NCBI GenBank assembly: GCA_021795795.1
Contig: JAJYPA010000292.1
Span: 1-9,532, forward strand
DNA: 9,532 bases
Direction of reading: 5' to 3'
Source of the DNA: Pseudomonadota bacterium
Lineage (GTDB): Bacteria > Pseudomonadota > Gammaproteobacteria > Halothiobacillales > Halothiobacillaceae
The position numbers were made by a program, and so were the translations under genes. Positions 1 through 6,179 of this stretch are shown here, one piece after another. Positions within the stretch are counted from its first letter, which is position 1. Each line of letters opens with the position of its first letter. The notes beneath the pieces were generated by a model. That model was not told the origin of the DNA, ran no database searches, and saw nothing but the letters and a program-made list of their open reading frames with translations.

Positions 1-96
1 GTGAGTGAAATAATGCACGGCAAGCGCACCCTGAACCTGCGTCAGGCGCGGGCGCTTGCGGAACGTTTCGGGGTATCGGCACAGATGTTTTTGTAA
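1..96 (+). CDS. HigA-type antitoxin / HTH regulator, C-terminal fragment
   Basis: The first frame is open from base 1 and stops at TAA 94-96, giving 31 visible residues that begin VSEIMHGKRTLNLRQARALA and end in FGVSAQMFL. The pattern of a short 'hGKR' turn, then a helix with 'RALAERFGVS', then a final hydrophobic residue is typical of the C-terminus of the COG5499/HigA group of helix-turn-helix antitoxins, which neutralise a HigB-type mRNA-cleaving toxin and repress their own promoter. The bulk of the gene, and any toxin partner, lie before the window. The GTG at base 1 is more likely an internal valine than a start, because a 31-residue protein would lack the DNA-binding helices. It could also be another Xre-like regulator; family placement rests only on this tail. 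Confidence 0.65.
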   Translation: MSEIMHGKRTLNLRQARALAERFGVSAQMFL

Positions 97-126
97 TCGG
101 CTCGGTATTTTCAAGGGGTGTTTGTG

Positions 127-155
127 GTCACTCCAATCGCTTCGTAGAGAGTGAC
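127..155. promoter_or_regulatory. Inverted repeat in the gap after the HigA-like gene
   Basis: GTCACTC (127-133) and GAGTGAC (149-155) are perfect 7-base inverted arms separated by 15 bases. No run of T follows, so it looks less like an intrinsic terminator than a protein-binding dyad. A TATAGT hexamer at 170-175 could be a -10 element for the gene that starts at 209, but no convincing -35 lies at the right distance. Role as an operator is inference. Confidence 0.3.
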
Positions 156-208
156 AACCGCGATACCATTATAGTGAAGCTAGCGATGACCAGAAAAAGG
201 GGATGCTG

Positions 209-880
209 ATGAGCATGCAGGTTGGTTTACTAGAAAAGCATCAGGAAATCGTTGCCCGTGCTCGGGCTGATCTGATTGGCCATCTGGCCTATATAGATAT
301 TACCGATATTTTTGCCATCGATGACGAGGACCTTCTCTACGACGCACGAAACGACCAGAATGTGCGCCAGCGCATATTGGGAGAAATGTCCCGCGATGAT
401 CTGCTGTCGCATTGTCTTTCGCCTGCTGTTGCAGGCGCGGCCAGAATCCTTGCGCCCGAAGATTTTCGGGAGATGGTTGCCGAGTGTACAAAAATTGCCT
501 GTGGGGCATCCTCTGAATGTTACGCGGTTGACCCGGATATGCTGACCTTGCTCATCTATGATGACGCTCAAAAGCACGCGCCCACTGAAGAGATTTCCAA
601 AGAATATTGTCCCTGGTGGGACGAAAATGACTCGATTTTCTCAGCGCGTGAAACGTCAAAGATCATCGCCGCCGCGGCGCATACACGCCGCCAGCCGACA
701 AGCAGCCCCAGAAAGTCTGCCTCTTTCGTTCCCCATCGTCAGACTACTGGTGGATCCTCGGATTCTGACGGCGACGGAGACGGAGAGCCGCCCCGACCTC
801 GATCTTCCCACACACCCACACCATCGCTGCACCATAGCCTCACCCACTCCCTGACGACCGCCGGGGGTGCCCCATGGTGA
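209..880 (+). CDS. Unrecognised 223-aa protein with low-complexity tail
   Basis: I do not recognise this protein. I chose the ATG at 209 because the purine-rich AAAAAGGGG at 194-202 is six bases before it; the in-frame ATG at 203 would touch that site. Residues 1 to about 160 look like a folded, acidic, mostly helical domain with five cysteines (69, 93, 98, 104 and 134) and a CPWWDEND stretch near 134-141. There is no signal peptide or membrane segment. From about residue 163 the protein becomes a Ser/Thr/Pro/His-rich low-complexity tail with a short Asp-Gly run near 186-192. The tail could be a disordered linker, or sequence picked up by a shifted frame. The stop overlaps the start of the next gene (ATGGTGA at 874-880), suggesting coupled translation. 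It sits at the head of what looks like an element replication or control operon. Confidence 0.6.
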   Translation: MSMQVGLLEKHQEIVARARADLIGHLAYIDITDIFAIDDEDLLYDARNDQNVRQRILGEMSRDDLLSHCLSPAVAGAARILAPEDFREMVAECTKIACGASSECYAVDPDMLTLLIYDDAQKHAPTEEISKEYCPWWDENDSIFSARETSKIIAAAAHTRRQPTSSPRKSASFVPHRQTTGGSSDSDGDGDGEPPRPRSSHTPTPSLHHSLTHSLTTAGGAPW

Positions 881-1380
881 GCGCCCTTAAAACTGATCGT
901 CATCACGTCCAGCCAGTCCGTTCAGATGGTATGGACCAGTCAGCCCACACCAATCGCCACGCCGTATCGCGGGATCAAATTGATCGCGGGCCTTCCCGTG
1001 CTCAGAAAGCGCAAAAAAGTGCTTTTCTTGCGCCGCAACCTGCGGAAAATTTCCGGCACCATCATCCCATGTACACCATGGATGATTTCACTATTGCCAT
1101 CGACCTCCCGGAACTGGCCGCCGCCATCGGCGCCAATGCCCGGTCGCTGCGCAACGCCTTCTACCTACATCCAGACCAGTTCCCGCCGGCTATCTACCTG
1201 CCTGGTACCCGTGGTCCCCGGTTCCTGGTGTCAGATGTCCTGATCTGGCTGGAGGCCCGTAAGGCCAAGACGCAACCCGCGCAATCCACGGCAACCGCAC
1301 CCAAACCCCAGGGCCGCCCACGCAAGGCTTCCGCCGGGCAAATCGCCCGCGCCCGGCAAGGACAAGGGGGTGCGGCATGA
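874..1380 (+). CDS. AlpA/excisionase-like winged-helix DNA-binding protein
   Basis: The recognisable core spans about residues 72-130: a helix-turn-helix (DLPELAAAIGANARSLRNA, 77-95), a proline-bearing wing segment ending in GTRGPRFLVSDV, and a last helix IWLEARK. A first helix pair followed by 'R(F/W)..SDV..WLEAR' is the usual layout of AlpA-like and excisionase-like small DNA-binding proteins, which regulate or direct excision of integrated elements. Residues 131-168 are basic and Pro/Ala-rich (QGRPRK), a likely extra nucleic-acid contact. The 168-aa version starts at 874, overlapping the previous stop. The first 65 residues look like poor protein sequence, and ATG at 1069 or 1078 would give a protein starting just before the domain. 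Neither has a good ribosome-binding site, so the start is unsettled. The stop overlaps the next start (ATGA, 1377-1380). Confidence 0.6.
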   Translation: MVSALKTDRHHVQPVRSDGMDQSAHTNRHAVSRDQIDRGPSRAQKAQKSAFLAPQPAENFRHHHPMYTMDDFTIAIDLPELAAAIGANARSLRNAFYLHPDQFPPAIYLPGTRGPRFLVSDVLIWLEARKAKTQPAQSTATAPKPQGRPRKASAGQIARARQGQGGAA

Positions 1381-1796
1381 GCACGGTGAGCACGTTCGAC
1401 TTGCCCGATCTGAATCAGCGAGTAGCAGCCCTGCAATGGTACATAGATGCCGCGCGGACCGGAGCCATCGCCCCAGATGATCCCATCCACCTCAAGACTG
1501 GATTGCTGACCATGGACCTGCAAGCCGTTGCGGCACGGTTGGCGCCCAAAAACACCTGCGTCCTCACTTACCCGGACATGGCTAGAGCAATCAACTCCAG
1601 GAATCCTGGCACCGAATGCCGGTCAGAAACCCTCAGAAAATTACATGTTTTTCAATACTTGGAAGACAAAGGCCTCGGCGGGGAGTTCGTCACGGGTCTG
1701 CGGGGCAGAACGAAAACGAAATTTTCGGAGCGGGCAGTGACCATGATAGCAGAACACTACCCGGCGCTGATCGACTACGGATGGAATCGGTGCTGA
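1377..1796 (+). CDS. Unrecognised 139-aa protein of the control operon
   Basis: The family is not recognised. The start ATG overlaps the preceding stop codon as ATGA, a sign of translational coupling, and GGGG at 1367-1370 lies a suitable distance upstream. The protein is soluble in appearance. Residues 1-55 are helical (DLNQRVAALQWYIDAARTG, then LLTMDLQAVAARLA). The middle, about 63-97 (VLTYPDMARAINSRNPGTE, then RSETLRKLHVFQYLEDKG), resembles a helix-turn-helix arrangement with a basic recognition-like helix. The end (GRTKTKFSERAVTMIAEHYP) reads like a further helix. A DNA-binding accessory or regulatory role in replication is a guess from its position between an AlpA-like gene and a large helicase gene. 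Base composition matches its neighbours. Confidence 0.65.
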   Translation: MSTVSTFDLPDLNQRVAALQWYIDAARTGAIAPDDPIHLKTGLLTMDLQAVAARLAPKNTCVLTYPDMARAINSRNPGTECRSETLRKLHVFQYLEDKGLGGEFVTGLRGRTKTKFSERAVTMIAEHYPALIDYGWNRC

Positions 1797-1884
1797 TCAG
1801 GTCCAGCCCATCCCCATAAACAGATGCCAGAAGCCTGGAAAAGCTTGCTCGGTAAATTCATTCCAGGAGAGATGACGTAAAAAA

Positions 1885-1902
1885 GGCCAGCGGGCGCTGG
1901 CC
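1885..1902 (+). terminator. Hairpin, terminator- or attenuator-like, ahead of the helicase gene
   Basis: GGCCAGC (1885-1891) and GCTGGCC (1896-1902) form a perfect 7-pair, GC-rich stem with a GGGC loop. It is preceded by six A (1879-1884) and followed by TCTCTCTTACTT. The flanking A and T/C tracts suggest a weak rho-independent terminator, possibly usable in both directions. It lies 26 bases before the ribosome-binding site of the helicase gene, so it either ends the upstream three-gene transcript or works as an attenuator that limits helicase expression. Confidence 0.5.
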
Positions 1903-1937
1903 TCTCTCTTACTTCACAAAACACATTGAGGATAATC

Positions 1938-4900
1938 ATGGAAACCGAAATCAATGTCAAGAGCGCCGCCGCTTCAGTTCGTCAGAGCGCCGCCCTGACC
2001 CGCTGGGCCGCCGCAAGCCCAGCGTCCACTGAGCAAATCGCAGAGATCACCGGCTGCGGCCAGGACCTAGCCCAACACATGGCAGGTCTGGATTTACGGT
2101 TGGATGCAAAGGCCCGGCATGGAAAGGCCAATATCCTGGTCCCACTCTACTCCCGCCAGACCGGTGGCCACCTGGAGGTTTCAGCGATCCAATTCCTGAC
2201 CGACAAAAGTGACCCCATGGACTTCATGGGCGCCACGGAGACCAGGCTATTCCGGAACCAAGAGGCCGCCGTGACTGTGCTGCCCATGATCCCCCTGCCC
2301 AAAGAAATGGATGGTAAAACCGCCAAACGCCCAAACAATCTAATGTTGGTCATGGGCGGCAAGGACGCCCTTGTACTGAACCTAGTCACCGGCGTTGAGA
2401 CCATCGCCTTGCCCTCCCCGCGCATCCCCTACCATCTGGCGGAGAAATGGGCAAAGGGTGAGAAGCATCAGATATGGATCCACGGTGCGGTGGAATGGGA
2501 AATGCGGGAGATCGTAACCCGCCTGCACGATGCGGGCTTTGCCGGGTACATTCGCTGGACGGGCAACCCCCTCGCCCGCGTCCAGCCTGGTGCGGAGCCA
2601 GAGACTTCGGAGGATGGCAAACCTGTCTTGAACGAAATGAATGCGGAAATCCCGCGGGATGATGCATGGGTGACCTATCTTGCTGGCGGACCGGATGCGG
2701 TGAAAGCGCTGTTGGCAAGCAGCATCACCGTTCATAACCCCAAGAAGGTCAAAGCCCCCGGCGACTCCGAATCCCCGGTAAAGAACGCCGAGAAAGCCCT
2801 GAACACACATCGTCAGACCGGCAAGAAACGCCACGACCAGGACATGTATTATTCCTCCCCGGAGGAGGCCGGCGAATTCCTGAATCAGGTCCTCCAGGAA
2901 GGCGGCGAGCATGTGTCCGGGCTGGTGGCCACCACCGGCACTGGCAAAACCCGCGCGATCGTGGCGCGCATGCTGACAGACACGGACCACGCGTACATCT
3001 ACGGCGCACCGACTAATGATTTGGCGCAAGAGACCTACCATGCGGCCATGGAGATGCAGGAACGGCTATTCAAGGAAGGGAAACTGAAGCACATGCGGTC
3101 CTTGCGCTTTCATGAACCCCGAAGTGAAGAAAATTGCCAACGCTGGCAGGTCGTCACCTTTCTGCAGACGGAAAACCGCGCGCCCTGGGCACAAGGCTGC
3201 CAGATCAAGGACCTCGCCGACGGCGTCAAAGGCGACTGCCCGCATGCCGATGCATGCAAAAACCATGGGTATCTGGCCGGTCTGGACGCCTCCAAAAAGG
3301 CCGAAATAGTGTTTACCGTCCACCAAGCTCTGACCGGCGATTCCTCCCTGCTGGGATACGCTGGCGGAATGGGATCGATGGGCGGCAATAATGGCGATTG
3401 GGAAGAAAGCGGAAACCTGGAAGAGCGGCTCATCATCGTGGACGAATACATTCCCATGTTTTCAAGGCTGGAAATGCGGGTGGACGATGTCCTGAAAAAC
3501 ATCCTTGCGGGCGATAAACGCATCAACCAGAGCTGGATTCAACGCTATGCCGATCGGGCACTGGACCATCAGGCATACCCGTTGGAAAAGCGCCGGGGAA
3601 TGGCGGAAGACGCATATCTCTGGTATGACCAGCAGTACCGCCCGGTCATGCAAGGGATCATGGCGCAGGTCGCCGAACACGCCGACCCGAAAAAGGATCC
3701 CAAACCACGCGATGTGAAGATATCCGGCGTCTGGGCCGACTTCATGAAGGTATACCCCACCCGCCCCGAATGGCTGGACCAAATGGACGGCTCCACCCTA
3801 GGCGAGCGCCCCTATCTGGCAGGAAGCCAGGATCAATGGATACTGCCCAGGCTGTGGTTGGACGCGCTATACCAGGCCCTGAAAGAAGGGCTTGGCACGT
3901 TCTTCTACGATGGTAAATTGATCGTCGGCCGGGAGTCTGGCCTGTTCAAGACCCTGCTAAAGCAAGGCGGTTACCTGCTGGATGCCACCATGCCGCAAGG
4001 GCATCAGGCCGCAATCCGCCAATTCCAGGGCGGGAGAAACGGCGAAAAGAAAGGCACCGTCATCGACGTGCCGGTATCCCAGCCATACCTCAAAGTCCTT
4101 CAAATCCTGGACGGGAACAAGCATGGCCGGGCGGCACTGGGGAAAAAAGCCATTCCGCGGGAGATCGGAAAATTCATACGCGCATGGCTGGAACTCATCG
4201 CGCTGCACGGACCCGGCAAGGTGTCGGTGCTGACCCACATGCCCATCCGTTACATCCTCACCGCCGCATTCGCCGGGCCGGAAGAATTCCACACGATATT
4301 TCACCGCCTGGTGGGCGATGAGAAAGCCGCCGTCATGGAAGAAAAGATCCTGCGCTGGCTGGATAATAAGGGCTGGACCTACGGCGGCAAGGAGTGGCGT
4401 GAGCTGCTGAAGAGCATGGACATCCCCGCAAATCCGGAGGATGCCCGTGATAAATACGGGATCACCCTGGAGGACGTCGCGATGCTGGGGCACTGGGGCA
4501 ACGACGATCGTGGCCACAACCGCTGGGAAAATGCCGCCGCGCTGCTAATCTGGGGCGCGCCGCTCAAGACCCCACAGGAATACCAAATCGAATACCACAT
4601 CCATCGGGCTATCATGAAAAAGTATGGCATCGAACTGGAGTACTGGGATGGCAGCGTGGAGAAAGGTCAAACCATCGCCACCAACGGTGGCGAAGATGAG
4701 ATGGATTCCTCCTTCCCGCTACCCACCGTGGCCGACGCCCGGCGCTACGTCCTCTCGGAGGTCAACGCCCAGATCGCCCAGGGCATCGGCCGTCTGCGTG
4801 GTTTGTGGCGGACGGAAGAGAACCCGGCGACGGTGGTCATGTACCTGGGCGATTTCCCGGTGGCCGCCGTAGAGGGTGGCGATTACCACCTGCCTACCAT

Positions 4901-5390
4901 TGCCTACGAAACATCCTTCCAGAGTCACCTCTGCCAGATGGCCACCAAAGAAAGCCTGGTGATATCCCTCATCTCCACCATGGAGGGCGGGCGAATCTGT
5001 CTGCAGGAGATCTGCGATATTGTGAACCATCACATCATCGCCATGAAACTGACCATCCCCAAAATGGGCCGGGATGGCGCACGGAATCTACTGAACCGGA
5101 TCAGAGGCCACGCGATATTGCTGAAAGTCAGCCTGGTGGAGGCGGCGAGACGGTTGGCCGACCAGGTCGTGGCCTGGATCATGGCGCCAGCCGGGGTTGT
5201 TGATCCCGACGAAAAACACTTCTACCTCGACCCGGAGCGCTACGCCCGGAAAATCAGCGATGACCCCGCCTGGATCGACGCGGTGGCCATCCTGGCGAAG
5301 ATCCTGGAACCGCTGGACTCCGGCGCACGGGAGGCCCGCGAGGGATTCGGGCGGTGGCGCATGCCGGACGGCACACTCACCACGTTCTAG
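1938..5390 (+). CDS. Large SF2-type helicase with DinG/XPD-like cysteine cluster, probable element replication or DNA-processing protein
   Basis: This 1150-aa protein is probably an ATP-driven DNA helicase. Motif I (Walker A) is ATTGTGKT at about 331-338; motif II is IIVDEY with D502-E503; a helicase-like LLDATMP lies at 680-686. A motif V-like segment with G859, N861 and W863 is followed by a hydrophobic strand ending in WGAP, and motif VI is QGIGRLR at 948-954. Cysteines 400, 421, 434 and 440 fall between motifs I and II, where XPD/DinG-family helicases hold a 4Fe-4S cluster; a zinc site is the alternative. The first ~300 residues lack helicase motifs; the stretch at about 60-110 faintly recalls plasmid primase/TOPRIM-linked domains, but I would not name it. 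The C-terminal ~190 residues are unassigned. I chose ATG 1938 because GAGGA (1928-1932) sits five bases upstream; TTG 1926 would overlap that site. Its place after an AlpA-like gene suggests a plasmid, satellite or integrated element. Confidence 0.8.
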   Translation: METEINVKSAAASVRQSAALTRWAAASPASTEQIAEITGCGQDLAQHMAGLDLRLDAKARHGKANILVPLYSRQTGGHLEVSAIQFLTDKSDPMDFMGATETRLFRNQEAAVTVLPMIPLPKEMDGKTAKRPNNLMLVMGGKDALVLNLVTGVETIALPSPRIPYHLAEKWAKGEKHQIWIHGAVEWEMREIVTRLHDAGFAGYIRWTGNPLARVQPGAEPETSEDGKPVLNEMNAEIPRDDAWVTYLAGGPDAVKALLASSITVHNPKKVKAPGDSESPVKNAEKALNTHRQTGKKRHDQDMYYSSPEEAGEFLNQVLQEGGEHVSGLVATTGTGKTRAIVARMLTDTDHAYIYGAPTNDLAQETYHAAMEMQERLFKEGKLKHMRSLRFHEPRSEENCQRWQVVTFLQTENRAPWAQGCQIKDLADGVKGDCPHADACKNHGYLAGLDASKKAEIVFTVHQALTGDSSLLGYAGGMGSMGGNNGDWEESGNLEERLIIVDEYIPMFSRLEMRVDDVLKNILAGDKRINQSWIQRYADRALDHQAYPLEKRRGMAEDAYLWYDQQYRPVMQGIMAQVAEHADPKKDPKPRDVKISGVWADFMKVYPTRPEWLDQMDGSTLGERPYLAGSQDQWILPRLWLDALYQALKEGLGTFFYDGKLIVGRESGLFKTLLKQGGYLLDATMPQGHQAAIRQFQGGRNGEKKGTVIDVPVSQPYLKVLQILDGNKHGRAALGKKAIPREIGKFIRAWLELIALHGPGKVSVLTHMPIRYILTAAFAGPEEFHTIFHRLVGDEKAAVMEEKILRWLDNKGWTYGGKEWRELLKSMDIPANPEDARDKYGITLEDVAMLGHWGNDDRGHNRWENAAALLIWGAPLKTPQEYQIEYHIHRAIMKKYGIELEYWDGSVEKGQTIATNGGEDEMDSSFPLPTVADARRYVLSEVNAQIAQGIGRLRGLWRTEENPATVVMYLGDFPVAAVEGGDYHLPTIAYETSFQSHLCQMATKESLVISLISTMEGGRICLQEICDIVNHHIIAMKLTIPKMGRDGARNLLNRIRGHAILLKVSLVEAARRLADQVVAWIMAPAGVVDPDEKHFYLDPERYARKISDDPAWIDAVAILAKILEPLDSGAREAREGFGRWRMPDGTLTTF

Positions 5391-5579
5391 CCGCCAAGCC
5401 ACACCCCCATCACTATCAACACATCCGGACGTCATGCCGGAGGGAAACCCGTGTCCGCAATCCGGCGGAAAGCACGGGAATGCCGCATCCGGATGCCCAA
5501 TCGCGCCGCCAACACAGAAAACCGCCCGCAGACGACTCGCAAGCAGCCATCACCGGACAAAAAACCACCGAAAGAACCC
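5391..5579. other. Gene-poor stretch after the helicase gene
   Basis: No convincing gene is present. A GTG at 5451 with a GGAGGG-like site (5439-5444) opens 83 codons, and an ATG at 5434 opens 60 codons, but both encode Arg/Pro-rich, low-complexity products. The first also runs through the structured RNA region up to 5702. No terminator is evident directly after the helicase stop, so helicase transcription may continue into the structured region. Confidence 0.4.
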
Positions 5580-5599
5580 CGGCGGACCATGGTCCGCCG
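5580..5599. promoter_or_regulatory. Perfect 20-bp palindrome, possible operator
   Basis: CGGCGGACCATGGTCCGCCG is identical to its reverse complement over all 20 bases, with no spacer. A zero-spacer GC-rich dyad of this length is a plausible binding site for a dimeric regulator; as RNA it would be a poor hairpin because it has no loop. It sits 40-60 bases before the C4-like RNA fold, where a promoter for that RNA would be expected, though I see no clear -35/-10 pair. The proteins encoded around it (AlpA-like, RHH or the 139-aa product) are candidate ligands by position only. Confidence 0.5.
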
Positions 5600-5616
5600 T
5601 CATTTCCGACCGGTAA

Positions 5617-5700
5617 CCAGTGCAGTCCTGGCAATTTTAACACCCCCGTCGGCGGTGTATGGATACCTATTTTGCAGTGCCGATGGGGGTGTTTTCCTTT
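5617..5700 (+). ncRNA. C4-like antisense RNA candidate with long stem and T-rich end
   Basis: AACACCCCCGTCGGC (5639-5653) pairs with GCCGATGGGGGTGTT (5679-5693): 15 positions, 14 Watson-Crick and one G-T. Inside, GGTGT-ATGG-ATACC (5654-5667) forms a 5-pair hairpin with one G-U, leaving TATTTTGCAGT unpaired before the right arm. TTTTCCTTT follows the stem, so it can also end transcription. A small CCAG/CTGG hairpin (5617-5631) precedes it. The plan of a long GC stem enclosing one small hairpin and a U-rich single strand reminds me, from memory, of the C4 antisense RNA family used by P1/P7 and P4-type elements to control immunity or replication genes. The 5' end is an estimate. The alternative is a plain, unusually large terminator. 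Confidence 0.5.
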
Positions 5701-5726
5701 GATTCATCCAGTTCAGCGTCAACGGT

Positions 5727-5765
5727 GGTTGGTGGTGGAGGGAGAGAAAGGCCACCGCCGCAACC
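5727..5765 (+). other. G-rich imperfect stem-loop
   Basis: GGTTG (5727-5731) and GGTGG (5734-5738) can pair with CAACC (5761-5765) and CCACC (5752-5756) across a small internal loop. The left arm lies in a run of GG doublets (GGTGGTTGGTGGTGG, 5724-5738, then AGGG) that could form a two-layer G-quadruplex. It lies in the untranslated leader between the C4-like RNA and the 88-aa gene. The function is unknown. Confidence 0.3.
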
Positions 5766-5835
5766 CCCCTCTTTTTCCTACTAATCACAAACTACCGCAA
5801 GCGGGAAATTTCGCTCGGTATGTTCAATGGGTGAT

Positions 5836-5853
5836 GGTGCCGTGAAATAGCTA
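5836..5853 (+). promoter_or_regulatory. Candidate pairing site for the C4-like RNA
   Basis: GGTGCCGTGAAATAGCTA can pair antiparallel with TACCTATTTTGCAGTGCC (5664-5681) of the C4-like RNA at 16 of 18 positions: 12 Watson-Crick, 4 G-U and 2 mismatches. The RNA side covers most of the bases that the fold leaves unpaired. The site is 47 bases before the GGAGG of the 88-aa gene. It also covers the end of a tiny reading frame, ATG 5827 to TAG 5850 (MGDGAVK), which could act as a leader peptide. I counted the pairing by eye; its significance is untested. Confidence 0.4.
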
Positions 5854-5912
5854 ACAGGTGTGGTCACGGCCCGTAAAAATATGGATCGATCAATTTTAAT
5901 GGAGGTAATGAG

Positions 5913-6179
5913 ATGTCCACAAAACAAAAGCAGGAAAAGCGGCTTGACAATCTCACGCTGGCTGAGGCGATCTCGACGGTAAGGAAAAGGGGATGGGGCG
6001 TGGTGCAAAGGGACGAATGGGGCTTGAATGTCTGTATCCGGGTCGATCACTGGCACGACAAGCATTTGTTTTGCAACAACACGCAATACATCGGGGAAGG
6101 CATTGACGTCGATCTGGTTATCTCAGACGAAGAAAAAAGTCAGCCGGTATGGCATACGAGCATTGATCCATGGGATTGA
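5913..6179 (+). CDS. Unrecognised small protein, 88 aa
   Basis: The start is well supported: GGAGG at 5901-5905 is seven bases before ATG 5913. The product is not recognised. It begins with a charged Lys/Gln-rich stretch (STKQKQEKRLDN), continues with a helix (LTLAEAISTVRKRG), then mixed strand-like segments (WGVVQRDEWGLNVCIRVDHW and IDVDLVISDEE) and a Trp-rich end (VWHTSIDPWD). There is no signal peptide, membrane segment or known motif, which suggests a compact cytoplasmic alpha/beta protein. It overlaps the next gene by ten bases. The roughly 210-base leader upstream holds the C4-like RNA and its candidate target, so expression may be under antisense control. Such genes in mobile elements often encode anti-repressors or inhibitors of host functions, but nothing here shows that. 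Confidence 0.7.
   Translation: MSTKQKQEKRLDNLTLAEAISTVRKRGWGVVQRDEWGLNVCIRVDHWHDKHLFCNNTQYIGEGIDVDLVISDEEKSQPVWHTSIDPWD

Noticed and set aside
1926..1937. TTG start extending the helicase by four residues
   Set aside because: It overlaps the GAGGA ribosome-binding site that serves ATG 1938.
2382..3041. 219-codon minus-strand frame inside the helicase gene
   Set aside because: It lies opposite a well-supported coding region; its product is His/Arg/Gly-rich without motifs, as expected of an antisense shadow.
3957..4517. 186-codon minus-strand frame inside the helicase gene
   Set aside because: Same reason: it mirrors the codon structure of the helicase gene and has no recognisable domain or ribosome-binding site.
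5639..5693. Integron attC-like site (long imperfect hairpin in an intergenic stretch)
   Set aside because: The ends do not fit RYYYAAC or GTTRRRY, there is no integrase or cassette pattern, and the inner hairpin fits a C4-like RNA or terminator better.
5451..5702. 83-codon frame starting at GTG with a GGAGGG-like site
   Set aside because: The product is Arg/Pro-rich low complexity and its last third is the RNA stem-loop region; the structured RNA explains the sequence better.
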